A DNA stretch of 46,215 nt, taken from positions 1 to 46,215 of the IMG/VR virus record IMGVR_UViG_3300042556_002013; one strand, given 5' to 3'. Source of the DNA: a virus. The translations under genes and the position numbers were made by a program. Below the pieces are notes generated by a model that saw only the letters and a program-made list of their open reading frames with translations, was not told the origin of the DNA and ran no database searches. Below, in pieces: positions 32,520-38,532 of this stretch (positions are counted from its first letter, which is position 1; every line of letters starts with the position of its first letter).

Positions 32520-32974
32520 TTCAACGGAACAACGGAGTGCTTCACATCACCCGAACTAGTAGTAACCCGTGAGGCTTACGAAACTTGAAGATAGATAGCA
32601 GTTCTGATTCCCTCTCTGCGACAATCAAAAGAGGGTGAGCGCGAAGGCGACGACGCGACGGGAGCAAGCCCGCAAATGGCCAACAACATTTGGCAACCTG
32701 TCAGTAACAAGGTTAGGAGTTACAGGTTAAACTTGCCTGAGCCGTGCAAATAGCACGGGAGTAACAAACGGAGTACCGCAATGGCCCGAAAAAAAGCGCA
32801 ACAGCGCAATATAAATCCCGCAGTAATGTGGGGAGCAGTTAACACTAACAACGTGACTGCTCGCAAAGGCAAACGAGCCGCAAATTTAACAACTATAGCA
32901 ACGACGCAAGGCGCGGCAATACTGGATAACTGAGGTTGCCAGTATCGCACGGGGTTCGAGTCCCCGCGTTGTTC
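32520..32974 (+). ncRNA. Large structured RNA (~450 nt) with tRNA-like 3' end
   Basis: The region has no convincing frame but many hairpins in order. Examples are CCCTCT/AGAGGG near 32612-32637, GCCAA/TTGGC near 32683, a nested AACCT..AGGTT / GTAAC..GTTAC structure near 32694-32728, CCGTGC/GCACGG near 32741-32758, GCGC/GCGC near 32797, and a long GAGCAGT..ACTGCTC hairpin near 32834-32863. It ends in a tRNA-like domain. An AACAACG at about 32528-32534 is the exact complement of the 3' acceptor strand CGTTGTT, so the ends of the whole RNA could pair as in tmRNA. No tag frame or Ala-type G-U pair is visible. Large phage RNAs such as GOLLD and ROOL also lie near tRNAs; membership needs a covariance search. 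Confidence 0.5.
32900..32974 (+). ncRNA. tRNA-like element C (3' domain of the large RNA)
   Basis: AACGACG (32900-32906) pairs with CGTTGTT (32967-32973, one G-U), discriminator C. The T arm (32950-32966) is perfect (CGGGG, loop TTCGAGT, CCCCG). Between them is a 7-bp hairpin ATACTGG/CCAGTAT (32919-32925 with 32939-32945) with a 13-nt loop instead of D and anticodon arms. The length (75 nt) is that of a tRNA. It ends 22 bases before the next ATG. Confidence 0.55.
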
Positions 32975-32996
32975 TAAATTTAATACATTCAGCATT

Positions 32997-33383
32997 ATGA
33001 GCAACACAACATTCAACATCGGGTTGAACAACAACCCTTACAACTACGAGAAAGTAGTTGAAATCGTTAACCGCGCATTCAAATGGTCTTGCCACAAGGT
33101 AGAGGTGCAATTGCGAGAGGGGCTGTATCATCCCAATGACGAGACGATAATCTTCGAGCCAACCGCCGTGGTTCGCGTATCACACTCTATGGAGTATCAA
33201 GATTCGATATGGGCGGAGTTGATTACGAAAGCACTTTGCCAAGTCTTCACACAAGAGTGCATTCCATACCGGCACATTGACGTGACCATAACCGAAGAAC
33301 TAGTCTACAACGACGACTTCAAAGGTGATAAATACACGTTTGACCCCGCGTTCTTCATCGATTTCGCGGACAAGGTAAACTGA
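32997..33383 (+). CDS. Unknown protein, first of the accessory operon (128 aa)
   Basis: MSNTTFNIGLNNNPYNYEKVVEIVNRAFKWSCHKVEVQLREGLYHP... is an alpha/beta protein with conserved-looking 'EPTAVVRVSHSM' and 'CIPYRHIDVTITEE'. It recalls the small proteins in phage accessory regions with a two-layer fold, but no motif is diagnostic. The gene begins just behind the large RNA and may be made from its processed transcript. Confidence 0.65.
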   Translation: MSNTTFNIGLNNNPYNYEKVVEIVNRAFKWSCHKVEVQLREGLYHPNDETIIFEPTAVVRVSHSMEYQDSIWAELITKALCQVFTQECIPYRHIDVTITEELVYNDDFKGDKYTFDPAFFIDFADKVN

Positions 33384-33386
33384 TGA

Positions 33387-33418
33387 GGCTTCAATAGCCG
33401 AAACTGCCTACGGGCAGT
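33387..33418 (+). terminator. Two small hairpins between genes
   Basis: GGCT/AGCC (33387-33399) and ACTGCC/GGCAGT (33403-33418, loop TACG) followed by CTTTA; at most a weak terminator. Confidence 0.35.
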
Positions 33419-33437
33419 CTTTACCAACAATAACAGT

Positions 33438-33656
33438 ATGAAATACGAAACACAATTAAGAAGCAGGATGACCCGCAACGCCTACTTTGGCAGGCAGTAT
33501 CACGACAACTACGAAAGCGCTTGGCAAGAGTTCACAAGCCTATGCGCTAGTCAGAACTACCCAATACCCGAACGGCCAATAGATGAGAGCGCCTGTTATT
33601 CGGGAGGCAATCGAGAGAATGTATTCAAAATAGAATTGAACGTAATATCACAATAA
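33438..33656 (+). CDS. Unknown small protein (72 aa)
   Basis: MKYETQLRSRMTRNAYFGRQYHDNYESAWQEF is Tyr-, Arg- and Asn-rich with one probable helix. Start follows an A/C-rich leader. No family recognised. Confidence 0.5.
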   Translation: MKYETQLRSRMTRNAYFGRQYHDNYESAWQEFTSLCASQNYPIPERPIDESACYSGGNRENVFKIELNVISQ

Positions 33657-33662
33657 CACACC

Positions 33663-33944
33663 ATGGAAACAACTGAAAGATTCGCACGCATATGCAGTGC
33701 AACCAACGAGGGTATGAATGAGGGCTTCCTCTTCGAAGAAAGCCTAATGTACTTCATTGAAAAGGACGACGCCGAACGCTATGCAATCGAGATTGGCTAT
33801 ACCGACCTCGACGAGGCATACGACGACGACGCCTACTGCTACACCGAATGGGACGCGGAGGACGAGGGCGAGTGGTATGAGAAGCACGACGGCCAATGGT
33901 ATGAATGCACAGAAGACAGCAAAGTATTAATCAATAACAACTAA
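33663..33944 (+). CDS. Extremely acidic small protein, possible DNA mimic (93 aa)
   Basis: Residues 45-80 are dominated by Asp and Glu with Tyr and Trp ('TDLDEAYDDDAYCYTEWDAEDEGEWYEK'-type segment). Basic residues are few. Phage proteins of this kind (Ocr, ArdA and other anti-restriction or anti-CRISPR DNA mimics) carry ordered acidic surfaces. No sequence relation to a known one is claimed; ordinary acidic proteins are also common. Confidence 0.6.
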   Translation: METTERFARICSATNEGMNEGFLFEESLMYFIEKDDAERYAIEIGYTDLDEAYDDDAYCYTEWDAEDEGEWYEKHDGQWYECTEDSKVLINNN

Positions 33945-33950
33945 GCAACA

Positions 33951-34094
33951 ATGACAACAGCAAAACTCACAGCGGAAGCCATCGATATGTTGGTAGGCCG
34001 CACCATCTACAGCGCAGGCGACAATTGGATTAAGCTAGACAACGGCCTAGTAATCTACCTTGACGAAAGCGAAATCGAACATCTCAATTCATAA
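33951..34094 (+). CDS. Micro-protein with LVGRTI motif (47 aa)
   Basis: MTTAKLTAEAIDMLVGRTIY continues 'SAGDNWIKLDNGLVIYLDESEIEHL'. The L-V-G-[RK]-T-I-x-S motif and the following beta pair recur in the 76-residue protein at 36676-36906, suggesting a shared fold. The gene ends six bases before RNA element A. Confidence 0.6.
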   Translation: MTTAKLTAEAIDMLVGRTIYSAGDNWIKLDNGLVIYLDESEIEHLNS

Positions 34095-34099
34095 CAACC

Positions 34100-34212
34100 A
34101 ACAGGACTTGGAGCAAGGCGGGTTCGATTCCCGCTCCTGTTCTCCTGCATCGCAGGGCTCGATAATGCAACAAAGGGAGGGGCGGCAACGGCTGACCTCC
34201 CTTTACCTACGA
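34100..34212 (+). ncRNA. tRNA-mimic RNA element A
   Basis: AACAGGA (34100-34106) pairs perfectly with TCCTGTT (34135-34141); the T arm GCGGG-TTCGATT-CCCGC (34118-34134) stacks on it. D and anticodon arms are replaced by an 11-nt mini-hairpin (CTTG-GAG-CAAG). Downstream follow a CCTGC/GCAGG hairpin and a 9-bp hairpin AAAGGGAGG/CCTCCCTTT (34172-34180 with 34196-34204) whose loop holds GCGGCAACGGC. The whole unit is repeated as element B. The acceptor-T minihelix is the known minimal substrate of RNase P. Confidence 0.6.
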
Positions 34213-34233
34213 AACAACTTAAATCTCAATACA

Positions 34234-34512
34234 ATGACAATTTCAGTAACGACAGGAGGCTACGGCTTCTCACACGATTGGACACTCAATGCCTACGGCA
34301 AAAACTTCTACCTAGGGCAGGACGTTAAGTTCTGCGCCCGTGTACTAGGGATGAACCCTAGAGACCTCATCAACGCGGCAGGCATACAGCATCCCTGCGA
34401 CCTTCGGGTAGAAAGCAATAGGAAGGCAATAGCCCGCACTATTTGCCGCGAGCTAGGTATTACCCGCTCCACCATCAAATCAATCGAACCTTGGGGCTTA
34501 TGCGCTCAATAA
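34234..34512 (+). CDS. Unknown protein behind element A (92 aa)
   Basis: MTISVTTGGYGFSHDWTLNAYGKNFYLGQDVKFCARVLGM... has a Gly/Tyr-rich beta start and a helical end 'RKAIARTICRELGITRSTIKSIE' that could be a helix-turn-helix. The frame runs open upstream through element A, but the RNA structure there makes ATG 34234 the more likely start. Confidence 0.6.
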   Translation: MTISVTTGGYGFSHDWTLNAYGKNFYLGQDVKFCARVLGMNPRDLINAAGIQHPCDLRVESNRKAIARTICRELGITRSTIKSIEPWGLCAQ

Positions 34513-34538
34513 TCAACAACAATAAATACAACAACGAA

Positions 34539-34769
34539 ATGAAAATTCTATTCTTCGCGGCAATGCTTGTCGCACACCAACACACCGCAGAAATGCGCTT
34601 CAAAGAAATGCAAGACGAGGGTACAGTAGTGTACGAGGGGGAAGACGACGACACCGGCAAGTCAATCTTCACCGTATACCTGTCCGATAAGACAATCGAG
34701 TATGCATACGAAGCAGAGGTTATTCAGTACATCAAAACAGGAACATTTCAATACAACGATTTCCAATGA
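34539..34769 (+). CDS. Small protein with possible signal peptide (76 aa)
   Basis: MKILFFAAMLVAHQHTAEMRFKEM has a short hydrophobic start that may be a weak signal or membrane anchor, followed by an acidic beta-rich body. The frame is open further upstream inside the previous gene; ATG 34539 is chosen because of its A/C-rich leader. Overlaps the next gene by four bases. Confidence 0.5.
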   Translation: MKILFFAAMLVAHQHTAEMRFKEMQDEGTVVYEGEDDDTGKSIFTVYLSDKTIEYAYEAEVIQYIKTGTFQYNDFQ

Positions 34770-34963
34770 CAACTACAACAGCCCAACAACTCAAGGCCAT
34801 GAGCGTTAACACGCTCGAAGAAAGGCTCGATGCCATGTGCGCCATCCTATGCAAACTGACAAACGATTACAAACACGCATTCGACCCTCAGGAGGAAATC
34901 TGCCTGATGGTGCATCAGGAAATCGACAACATCGTTTTAGAACTAGAATCACGCGAACAATAA
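34766..34963 (+). CDS. Small helical protein (65 aa)
   Basis: MTTTTAQQLKAMSVNTLEERLDAMCAILCKLTNDYKHAF... is almost all helix. ATGA junction with its upstream gene. No family recognised. Confidence 0.55.
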   Translation: MTTTTAQQLKAMSVNTLEERLDAMCAILCKLTNDYKHAFDPQEEICLMVHQEIDNIVLELESREQ

Positions 34964-34975
34964 ATAACAACTCCA

Positions 34976-35164
34976 ATGAAAAAGACAACTAGCATTCAGA
35001 CAACCATCGGATGGGTGGTTTACATCGCTCTTGTAGCGCTCCTAATTTCAATCTCATCTTGCTCTTCTACCCGCCGAGGGTCGAACTACCAAGACCACCT
35101 TCGCTCGACCCCGACTGAGAATTGGGTTCGCAAAGACAACGGTGGTTGTGGTTGGCATAACTAA
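34976..35164 (+). CDS. Small lipoprotein-like protein (62 aa)
   Basis: An N-terminal membrane helix ('TIGWVVYIALVALLISISSC') ends in a Cys resembling a lipobox, with Ser/Arg after it. The remaining 35 residues ('HLRSTPTENWVRKDNGGCGWHN') would be outside the inner membrane. Its stop codon is the first part of RNA element B. A surface role such as superinfection exclusion is possible. Confidence 0.55.
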   Translation: MKKTTSIQTTIGWVVYIALVALLISISSCSSTRRGSNYQDHLRSTPTENWVRKDNGGCGWHN

Positions 35165-35279
35165 CACGGATTGGAGCAAGCAGGGGTTCGATTCCCCTGC
35201 CGTGTTCTCTGCTCACGCAGGCTCGTAAATGCAACGAGGGGAGGGGAGCGGCAACGGCTCGCACCCTCCCTACTTACGA
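35163..35279 (+). ncRNA. tRNA-mimic RNA element B (copy of A)
   Basis: AACACGG (35163-35169) pairs perfectly with CCGTGTT (35200-35206). The T arm (35181-35199) has loop TTCGATT and the mini-hairpin TTG-GAG-CAA replaces the D and anticodon arms. A CTGC/GCAG hairpin, the shared words GCTCG..AATGCAAC and GCGGCAACGGCT, and a GGGAGGG/CCCTCCC stem follow in the same order as in A. Helices are kept although the bases of the acceptor stems differ, which argues for selection on structure. Confidence 0.6.
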
Positions 35280-35317
35280 TTTAGCATTTCTTAACAAGTG
35301 TAATTTAAACTTTAATA

Positions 35318-35325
35318 TACTTTTG
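35318..35325 (+). promoter_or_regulatory. Possible promoter (-7 box TACTTTTG)
   Basis: TACTTTTG matches TAnnTTTG, 22 bases before the ATG at 35348. No clear TTG at the normal distance. Confidence 0.4.
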
Positions 35326-35347
35326 TAACAGTTAAAACAACAGCAAC

Positions 35348-35602
35348 ATGACGCAAGAACAAATCAAACGCAGGCTCCTGTTCATCATCGATGACGCGAG
35401 TCGTTTACTTCACCACCTAGAGTCAGGCAAAGACATGAGCGAATTCACGGGCTTTGCTGACGATGGCTACACTCACCTATCCAATATCCAAATCGCATCC
35501 AACCTAGAGGACACGGAGTCTGACGCGTGGAAGGATGTACACTCCATGGATGCAGAAACCTTAGAACTTGTAACACTTAATTTTTCAAAAAACAAAATAT
35601 GA
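35348..35602 (+). CDS. Small helical protein (84 aa)
   Basis: MTQEQIKRRLLFIIDDASRLLHHLESGKDMSEFTG begins with a long amphipathic helix; the rest is mixed. Overlaps the next gene by an ATGA junction. No family recognised. Confidence 0.6.
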   Translation: MTQEQIKRRLLFIIDDASRLLHHLESGKDMSEFTGFADDGYTHLSNIQIASNLEDTESDAWKDVHSMDAETLELVTLNFSKNKI

Positions 35603-36078
35603 ACTTAGCACAATTCACAACGCAGATTGCTACCACGGGTGGAGCAACCTACAACATCACAACAGGCGACAGCCCAACATCAGGCTATGCCGCTTCAATG
35701 CAGGGACACGAGAAGGTCATCAACCTTCCTGACACATGGGATTCCATGTCGAGCAGCGACAGGGGTATGTACATCAAGCAGCACGTCCTTGACTTCATCG
35801 TGACCAACGGGACTCAGCTAGAGACTGCATGGGACTACATCGGAGCATGGACTCATGAAGGCAACATCTACCTCGATGTGACTCGCGTGTTCGATGAGCT
35901 GTACGATGCTGTCTTATTCGGCATCCTAAACAATCAGAAGGCCATCTATGATTTCGGCAGAGACGAGTCAATCGAACTTCCCGAAGGTCAGACACACGGA
36001 ACTATGACTCAGGCCATGGACTACGCTAAGATGACAGCGGCAACTATCTCACACAAAATTCTTACAACAAATGAATAA
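35599..36078 (+). CDS. Unknown protein (159 aa)
   Basis: An alpha/beta protein (MNLAQFTTQIATTGGATYNITTGDSPTSGYAASMQGHE...) with 'KQHVLDFIVTNGTQLETAWDYIGAWTHEGNIYLDVTRVF'. The pattern of an early Gly-rich beta region, 'G-N-I-Y-L-D-V-T' and a helical end is known to me from hypothetical phage proteins, without function. Overlaps the next gene by eight bases. Confidence 0.6.
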   Translation: MNLAQFTTQIATTGGATYNITTGDSPTSGYAASMQGHEKVINLPDTWDSMSSSDRGMYIKQHVLDFIVTNGTQLETAWDYIGAWTHEGNIYLDVTRVFDELYDAVLFGILNNQKAIYDFGRDESIELPEGQTHGTMTQAMDYAKMTAATISHKILTTNE

Positions 36079-36319
36079 CTCAAGCTACCACAACTCTAGC
36101 TTCGGCACGTTCGCCAAGCAAGTATCAAAGGATGCACCCCACTCGAAGATTACGCTTCGGGTGGAGGCCGACAACGATGACGGCTTCGTCAGCGTGTATG
36201 CATACGACCAATTCGGAGACTACCTCAATGCCTTTTCCTACATGGACAGGTTCGAGGTTGACGACGACATGAACCAAGCAATAGAAGACTATCAACTAGA
36301 CATTGAAACAACTAAATAA
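36071..36319 (+). CDS. Unknown small acidic protein (82 aa)
   Basis: Beta-rich middle ('SKITLRVEADNDDGFVSVYAYDQFGDYL') and acidic helical end. No motif recognised. Confidence 0.5.
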   Translation: MNNSSYHNSSFGTFAKQVSKDAPHSKITLRVEADNDDGFVSVYAYDQFGDYLNAFSYMDRFEVDDDMNQAIEDYQLDIETTK

Positions 36320-36333
36320 CACAACCAACAACT

Positions 36334-36663
36334 ATGGGATTCTATTCATTCATCACACAAGACACAGGGCGTAGCATATCGAATCGATACAGCCCGCGCA
36401 CACCATTCAAGGTTTATATGTACGACAACGTGGGCATGATGTATTCTGAACACGACTACGAAGGCTATGGCAACTTCGGTGCTGTAGACTACTTCGACCT
36501 CATGGCCTCCATGAACAGCCTGCCCGACCGATATGCGGCAATAGTTGCCTACACCGAGCAACGTGATGGCTTGCTATACCCAAATCTTGTCGAGTCGGCA
36601 GAATGGGAATGGCGCAACGAACGTCCTGAACGATGCACAGCACAAGGATACTTTTACGAATAA
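36334..36663 (+). CDS. Unknown protein (109 aa)
   Basis: MGFYSFITQDTGRSISNRYSPRTPFKVYMYDNVGMMYSEHDYEGYGNFG... is Tyr/Asp-rich. The segment F-x-V-x-M-x-D-x-x-G-x-x-x-x-E-x-x-Y-x-G-Y-G-x-F-G-x-x-D-Y belongs to a recognisable but uncharacterised phage/bacterial protein group. Function unknown. Confidence 0.6.
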   Translation: MGFYSFITQDTGRSISNRYSPRTPFKVYMYDNVGMMYSEHDYEGYGNFGAVDYFDLMASMNSLPDRYAAIVAYTEQRDGLLYPNLVESAEWEWRNERPERCTAQGYFYE

Positions 36664-36675
36664 ATCTATACACCA

Positions 36676-36906
36676 ATGGAAGAATTTATCAGCAACATAC
36701 AATCTAAGTTGGTCGGCAAGACCATTAAGTCAATTCGCTATATGAACGACAAAGAGATGGCCGCTTGGGGATGGAATAAGCGACCGCTAATACTCCTTCT
36801 GAGCGACAACACGTTCATTATCCCTCAGAAAGATGACGAGGGCAATGATGGGGGCGCAATCGCCTTAATCAAGGAGAAGAACTTCACACTAATACCAACC
36901 TTTTAA
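36676..36906 (+). CDS. Small protein with LVGKTI and DDEGNDGG motifs (76 aa)
   Basis: 'KLVGKTIKSIRYMNDKEMAAWGW', 'RPLILLLSDNTFIIPQKDDEGNDGGAI' follows a widespread family of uncharacterised small proteins in phages and bacteria (G-K-x-I, Trp, beta pair, D-x-E-G-N-x-x-G). It shares the first motif with the 47-residue protein at 33951-34094. Confidence 0.65.
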   Translation: MEEFISNIQSKLVGKTIKSIRYMNDKEMAAWGWNKRPLILLLSDNTFIIPQKDDEGNDGGAIALIKEKNFTLIPTF

Positions 36907-36917
36907 AACAACAACAA

Positions 36918-37106
36918 ATGAACGAAGACAACGTAATCAACTACGTCCAACAACAAATCATGGAAGAATGGCGAGTGGTCATGAAGTATGAAGACCAACT
37001 CAAAAAGCCAGAATGGGAGGGCGATGAGATAATCTCAGCCTACATCGCCAACGCCAAAGAACGCATCGAAATCTATACAATAATCCTTAACAAGTTTGAA
37101 CAATGA
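36918..37106 (+). CDS. Small helical protein (62 aa)
   Basis: MNEDNVINYVQQQIMEEWRVVMKYEDQLKKPEWEGDE... is a helical hairpin. ATGA overlap with the next gene. Function unknown. Confidence 0.55.
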   Translation: MNEDNVINYVQQQIMEEWRVVMKYEDQLKKPEWEGDEIISAYIANAKERIEIYTIILNKFEQ

Positions 37107-37462
37107 GCTACAACAACTATGACGATTGGAAACTATCCAACCCCGATGACGATGGTCATTACACAGAAGAATCTAACCGCATTGAAGAGACCGTATACTT
37201 CAAATACCTTGACGGTAGAAGGTGGTCGTTCGCAATGATAAACACGAGCGGTTACGATGTCCGAGTGCATAACTACTACAACATCCCGACTATCGACATC
37301 GACGAGATTGAGCCTACACAGTCAGACGTAAACGACGAGATACACAGGGTGAGAGAAAACTACAAAGAGTTCGCCTACATCGATCGCTCCGAGTACATGG
37401 ACAACTACAAAGTGGCTCGTGAATTCATGGATAAACTGATAGACGATGAAGCGAGTAATTGA
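37103..37462 (+). CDS. Acidic protein with DDWKLSNPDDD start (119 aa)
   Basis: MSYNNYDDWKLSNPDDD is a start found on many unrelated small phage proteins. The rest is acidic, beta-rich then helical ('DEIHRVRENYKEFAYIDRSEYMDNYKVAREFMDKL'). Function unknown. Confidence 0.55.
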   Translation: MSYNNYDDWKLSNPDDDGHYTEESNRIEETVYFKYLDGRRWSFAMINTSGYDVRVHNYYNIPTIDIDEIEPTQSDVNDEIHRVRENYKEFAYIDRSEYMDNYKVAREFMDKLIDDEASN

Positions 37463-37514
37463 TTATCTAGCATTCAACCTTGTGATGTGGCTACTCAAAG
37501 ACATAAGCAAATGA
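37446..37514 (+). CDS. Possible micro-protein (22 aa)
   Basis: MKRVIDYLAFNLVMWLLKDISK is a short amphipathic or membrane helix that overlaps both neighbours, the second by an ATGA junction. Coupling supports it; length does not. Confidence 0.3.
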   Translation: MKRVIDYLAFNLVMWLLKDISK

Positions 37515-37831
37515 TTCTAGACTACCGCACAGGCGACGACATTGTTGCCATTCGAGACCACTCACAGGGTGTGTTCCTCAAAGGTGATGTATTCACGGCT
37601 ATTGCAATGCAAAGGAATAGCTGTGGGTGCGTCATCCTTGTGGACATAGGTTTGAAATCTGACAGGAGATTCACGAAGTGTCCTGTATGCGATATGAACG
37701 ACGAGAAGACGGACAACATATGGTGGGTCGACGCCCGCTCATTCCGGAAACTGCTCTCCCGCTCAGAGGAGGCAGACCTCGCAGACGTACTCGCAGAAGT
37801 GTTTTCTGAAGAGCTAAATAGTCTTAATTAG
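37511..37831 (+). CDS. Small Zn-ribbon protein (106 aa)
   Basis: MILDYRTGDDIVAIRDHSQGVFLKGDVFTAIA is a beta-rich start. 'SCGCVILVDIG' and 'FTKCPVC' form two Cys pairs of a zinc ribbon, followed by 'WWVDARSFRKL'. This layout is frequent in small proteins of Bacteroidota phages. A GTG at 37487 is an alternative start. Function unknown. Confidence 0.6.
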   Translation: MILDYRTGDDIVAIRDHSQGVFLKGDVFTAIAMQRNSCGCVILVDIGLKSDRRFTKCPVCDMNDEKTDNIWWVDARSFRKLLSRSEEADLADVLAEVFSEELNSLN

Positions 37832-37842
37832 ATTAGGATTAG

Positions 37843-37871
37843 TTGAGAACGTAGAAGTTACACTATATTTG
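37843..37871 (+). promoter_or_regulatory. Promoter
   Basis: TTG (37843-37845), an 18-base spacer, TATATTTG (37864-37871); the ATG follows after eight bases. Confidence 0.75.
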
Positions 37872-37879
37872 CAATCTAA

Positions 37880-38092
37880 ATGACACGGCTATACAAAACC
37901 AAAGATGGCTATGAGATTGTCAAACATTCACGTGACGTTTATGCAATCATAGGCAAGAACGTGAAGTACATCGGCAAGGTCTCACCCAGCTACAAGTCGA
38001 GCGGGCGACTGCTCAAGAATATACCAAACGAAATCAAAACAATCTTTTTTAACATTCAACGCAATGACAACAACAACACCAATGAACATTAA
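37880..38092 (+). CDS. Small basic protein (70 aa)
   Basis: MTRLYKTKDGYEIVKHSRDVYAIIGKNVKYIGKVSPSYKS is basic and beta-rich. It ends in FFNIQRNDNNNTNEH, where FFNIQRND is encoded by a leader repeat that also lies in front of the second next gene. Confidence 0.55.
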   Translation: MTRLYKTKDGYEIVKHSRDVYAIIGKNVKYIGKVSPSYKSSGRLLKNIPNEIKTIFFNIQRNDNNNTNEH

Positions 38093-38318
38093 AGAAGTCT
38101 ACCAAGACTACGGCTTGTCAAGTGAAAATGAACTCTACCAATACATGGTAGAAAGTTATTTCAACGGCCAACTGAAACAGGCGAAGGACATAATGAAAGG
38201 CATTCGCTCTATCAAGCAGTACGAATACATCAAAACCTTTTCAAAAAACCTTGACCAATGGTTTGATGAAGAGACTGCTGAAATCATAAAAAAATTCTTT
38301 AACATTCAACGAAATGAC
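38048..38318 (+). repeat. Repeated translation leader (two copies)
   Basis: TTAACATTCAACGNAATGAC occurs at 38049-38068 and 38299-38318, each ending with the start codon of the next gene and lying inside the 3' end of the gene before, so both upstream proteins end in or contain FFNIQRND. Confidence 0.6.
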
Positions 38319-38321
38319 TGA
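38064..38321 (+). CDS. Small helical protein (85 aa)
   Basis: MTTTTPMNIKEVYQDYGLSSENELYQYMVESYFNGQLKQAKDIMKG is helical and ends KKFFNIQRND. A second ATG at 38082 is possible. Overlaps upstream and downstream genes through the leader repeat. Confidence 0.55.
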   Translation: MTTTTPMNIKEVYQDYGLSSENELYQYMVESYFNGQLKQAKDIMKGIRSIKQYEYIKTFSKNLDQWFDEETAEIIKKFFNIQRND

Positions 38322-38532
38322 AAGAACGTATTGGGTTATCTCGATTAATCCTGACCTTACCGGCAACATCGACACGTTTTATACATATCCTGACGCATGG
38401 AACTATTGGCGCAACATGAACCTGACGCCTAACGGGATGATGTATATGCTCATCGAGAATCCTGACGTGGCCGAGCAGTTCTGCAATGAACACAACCTAC
38501 AATTTATAAACCAAGTAACACAACAATCATGA
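38314..38532 (+). CDS. Unknown small protein (72 aa)
   Basis: MTERTYWVISINPDLTGNIDTFYTYPDAWNYWRNM has an alpha/beta pattern rich in Tyr, Trp and Asn. Overlaps the nuclease gene by four bases. No family recognised. Confidence 0.5.
   Translation: MTERTYWVISINPDLTGNIDTFYTYPDAWNYWRNMNLTPNGMMYMLIENPDVAEQFCNEHNLQFINQVTQQS

Noticed and set aside
34060-34512. Longer frame extending the 34234 gene upstream
   Set aside because: The extra part translates the tRNA mimic and its hairpins; the RNA structure is duplicated in element B, where the frame differs.
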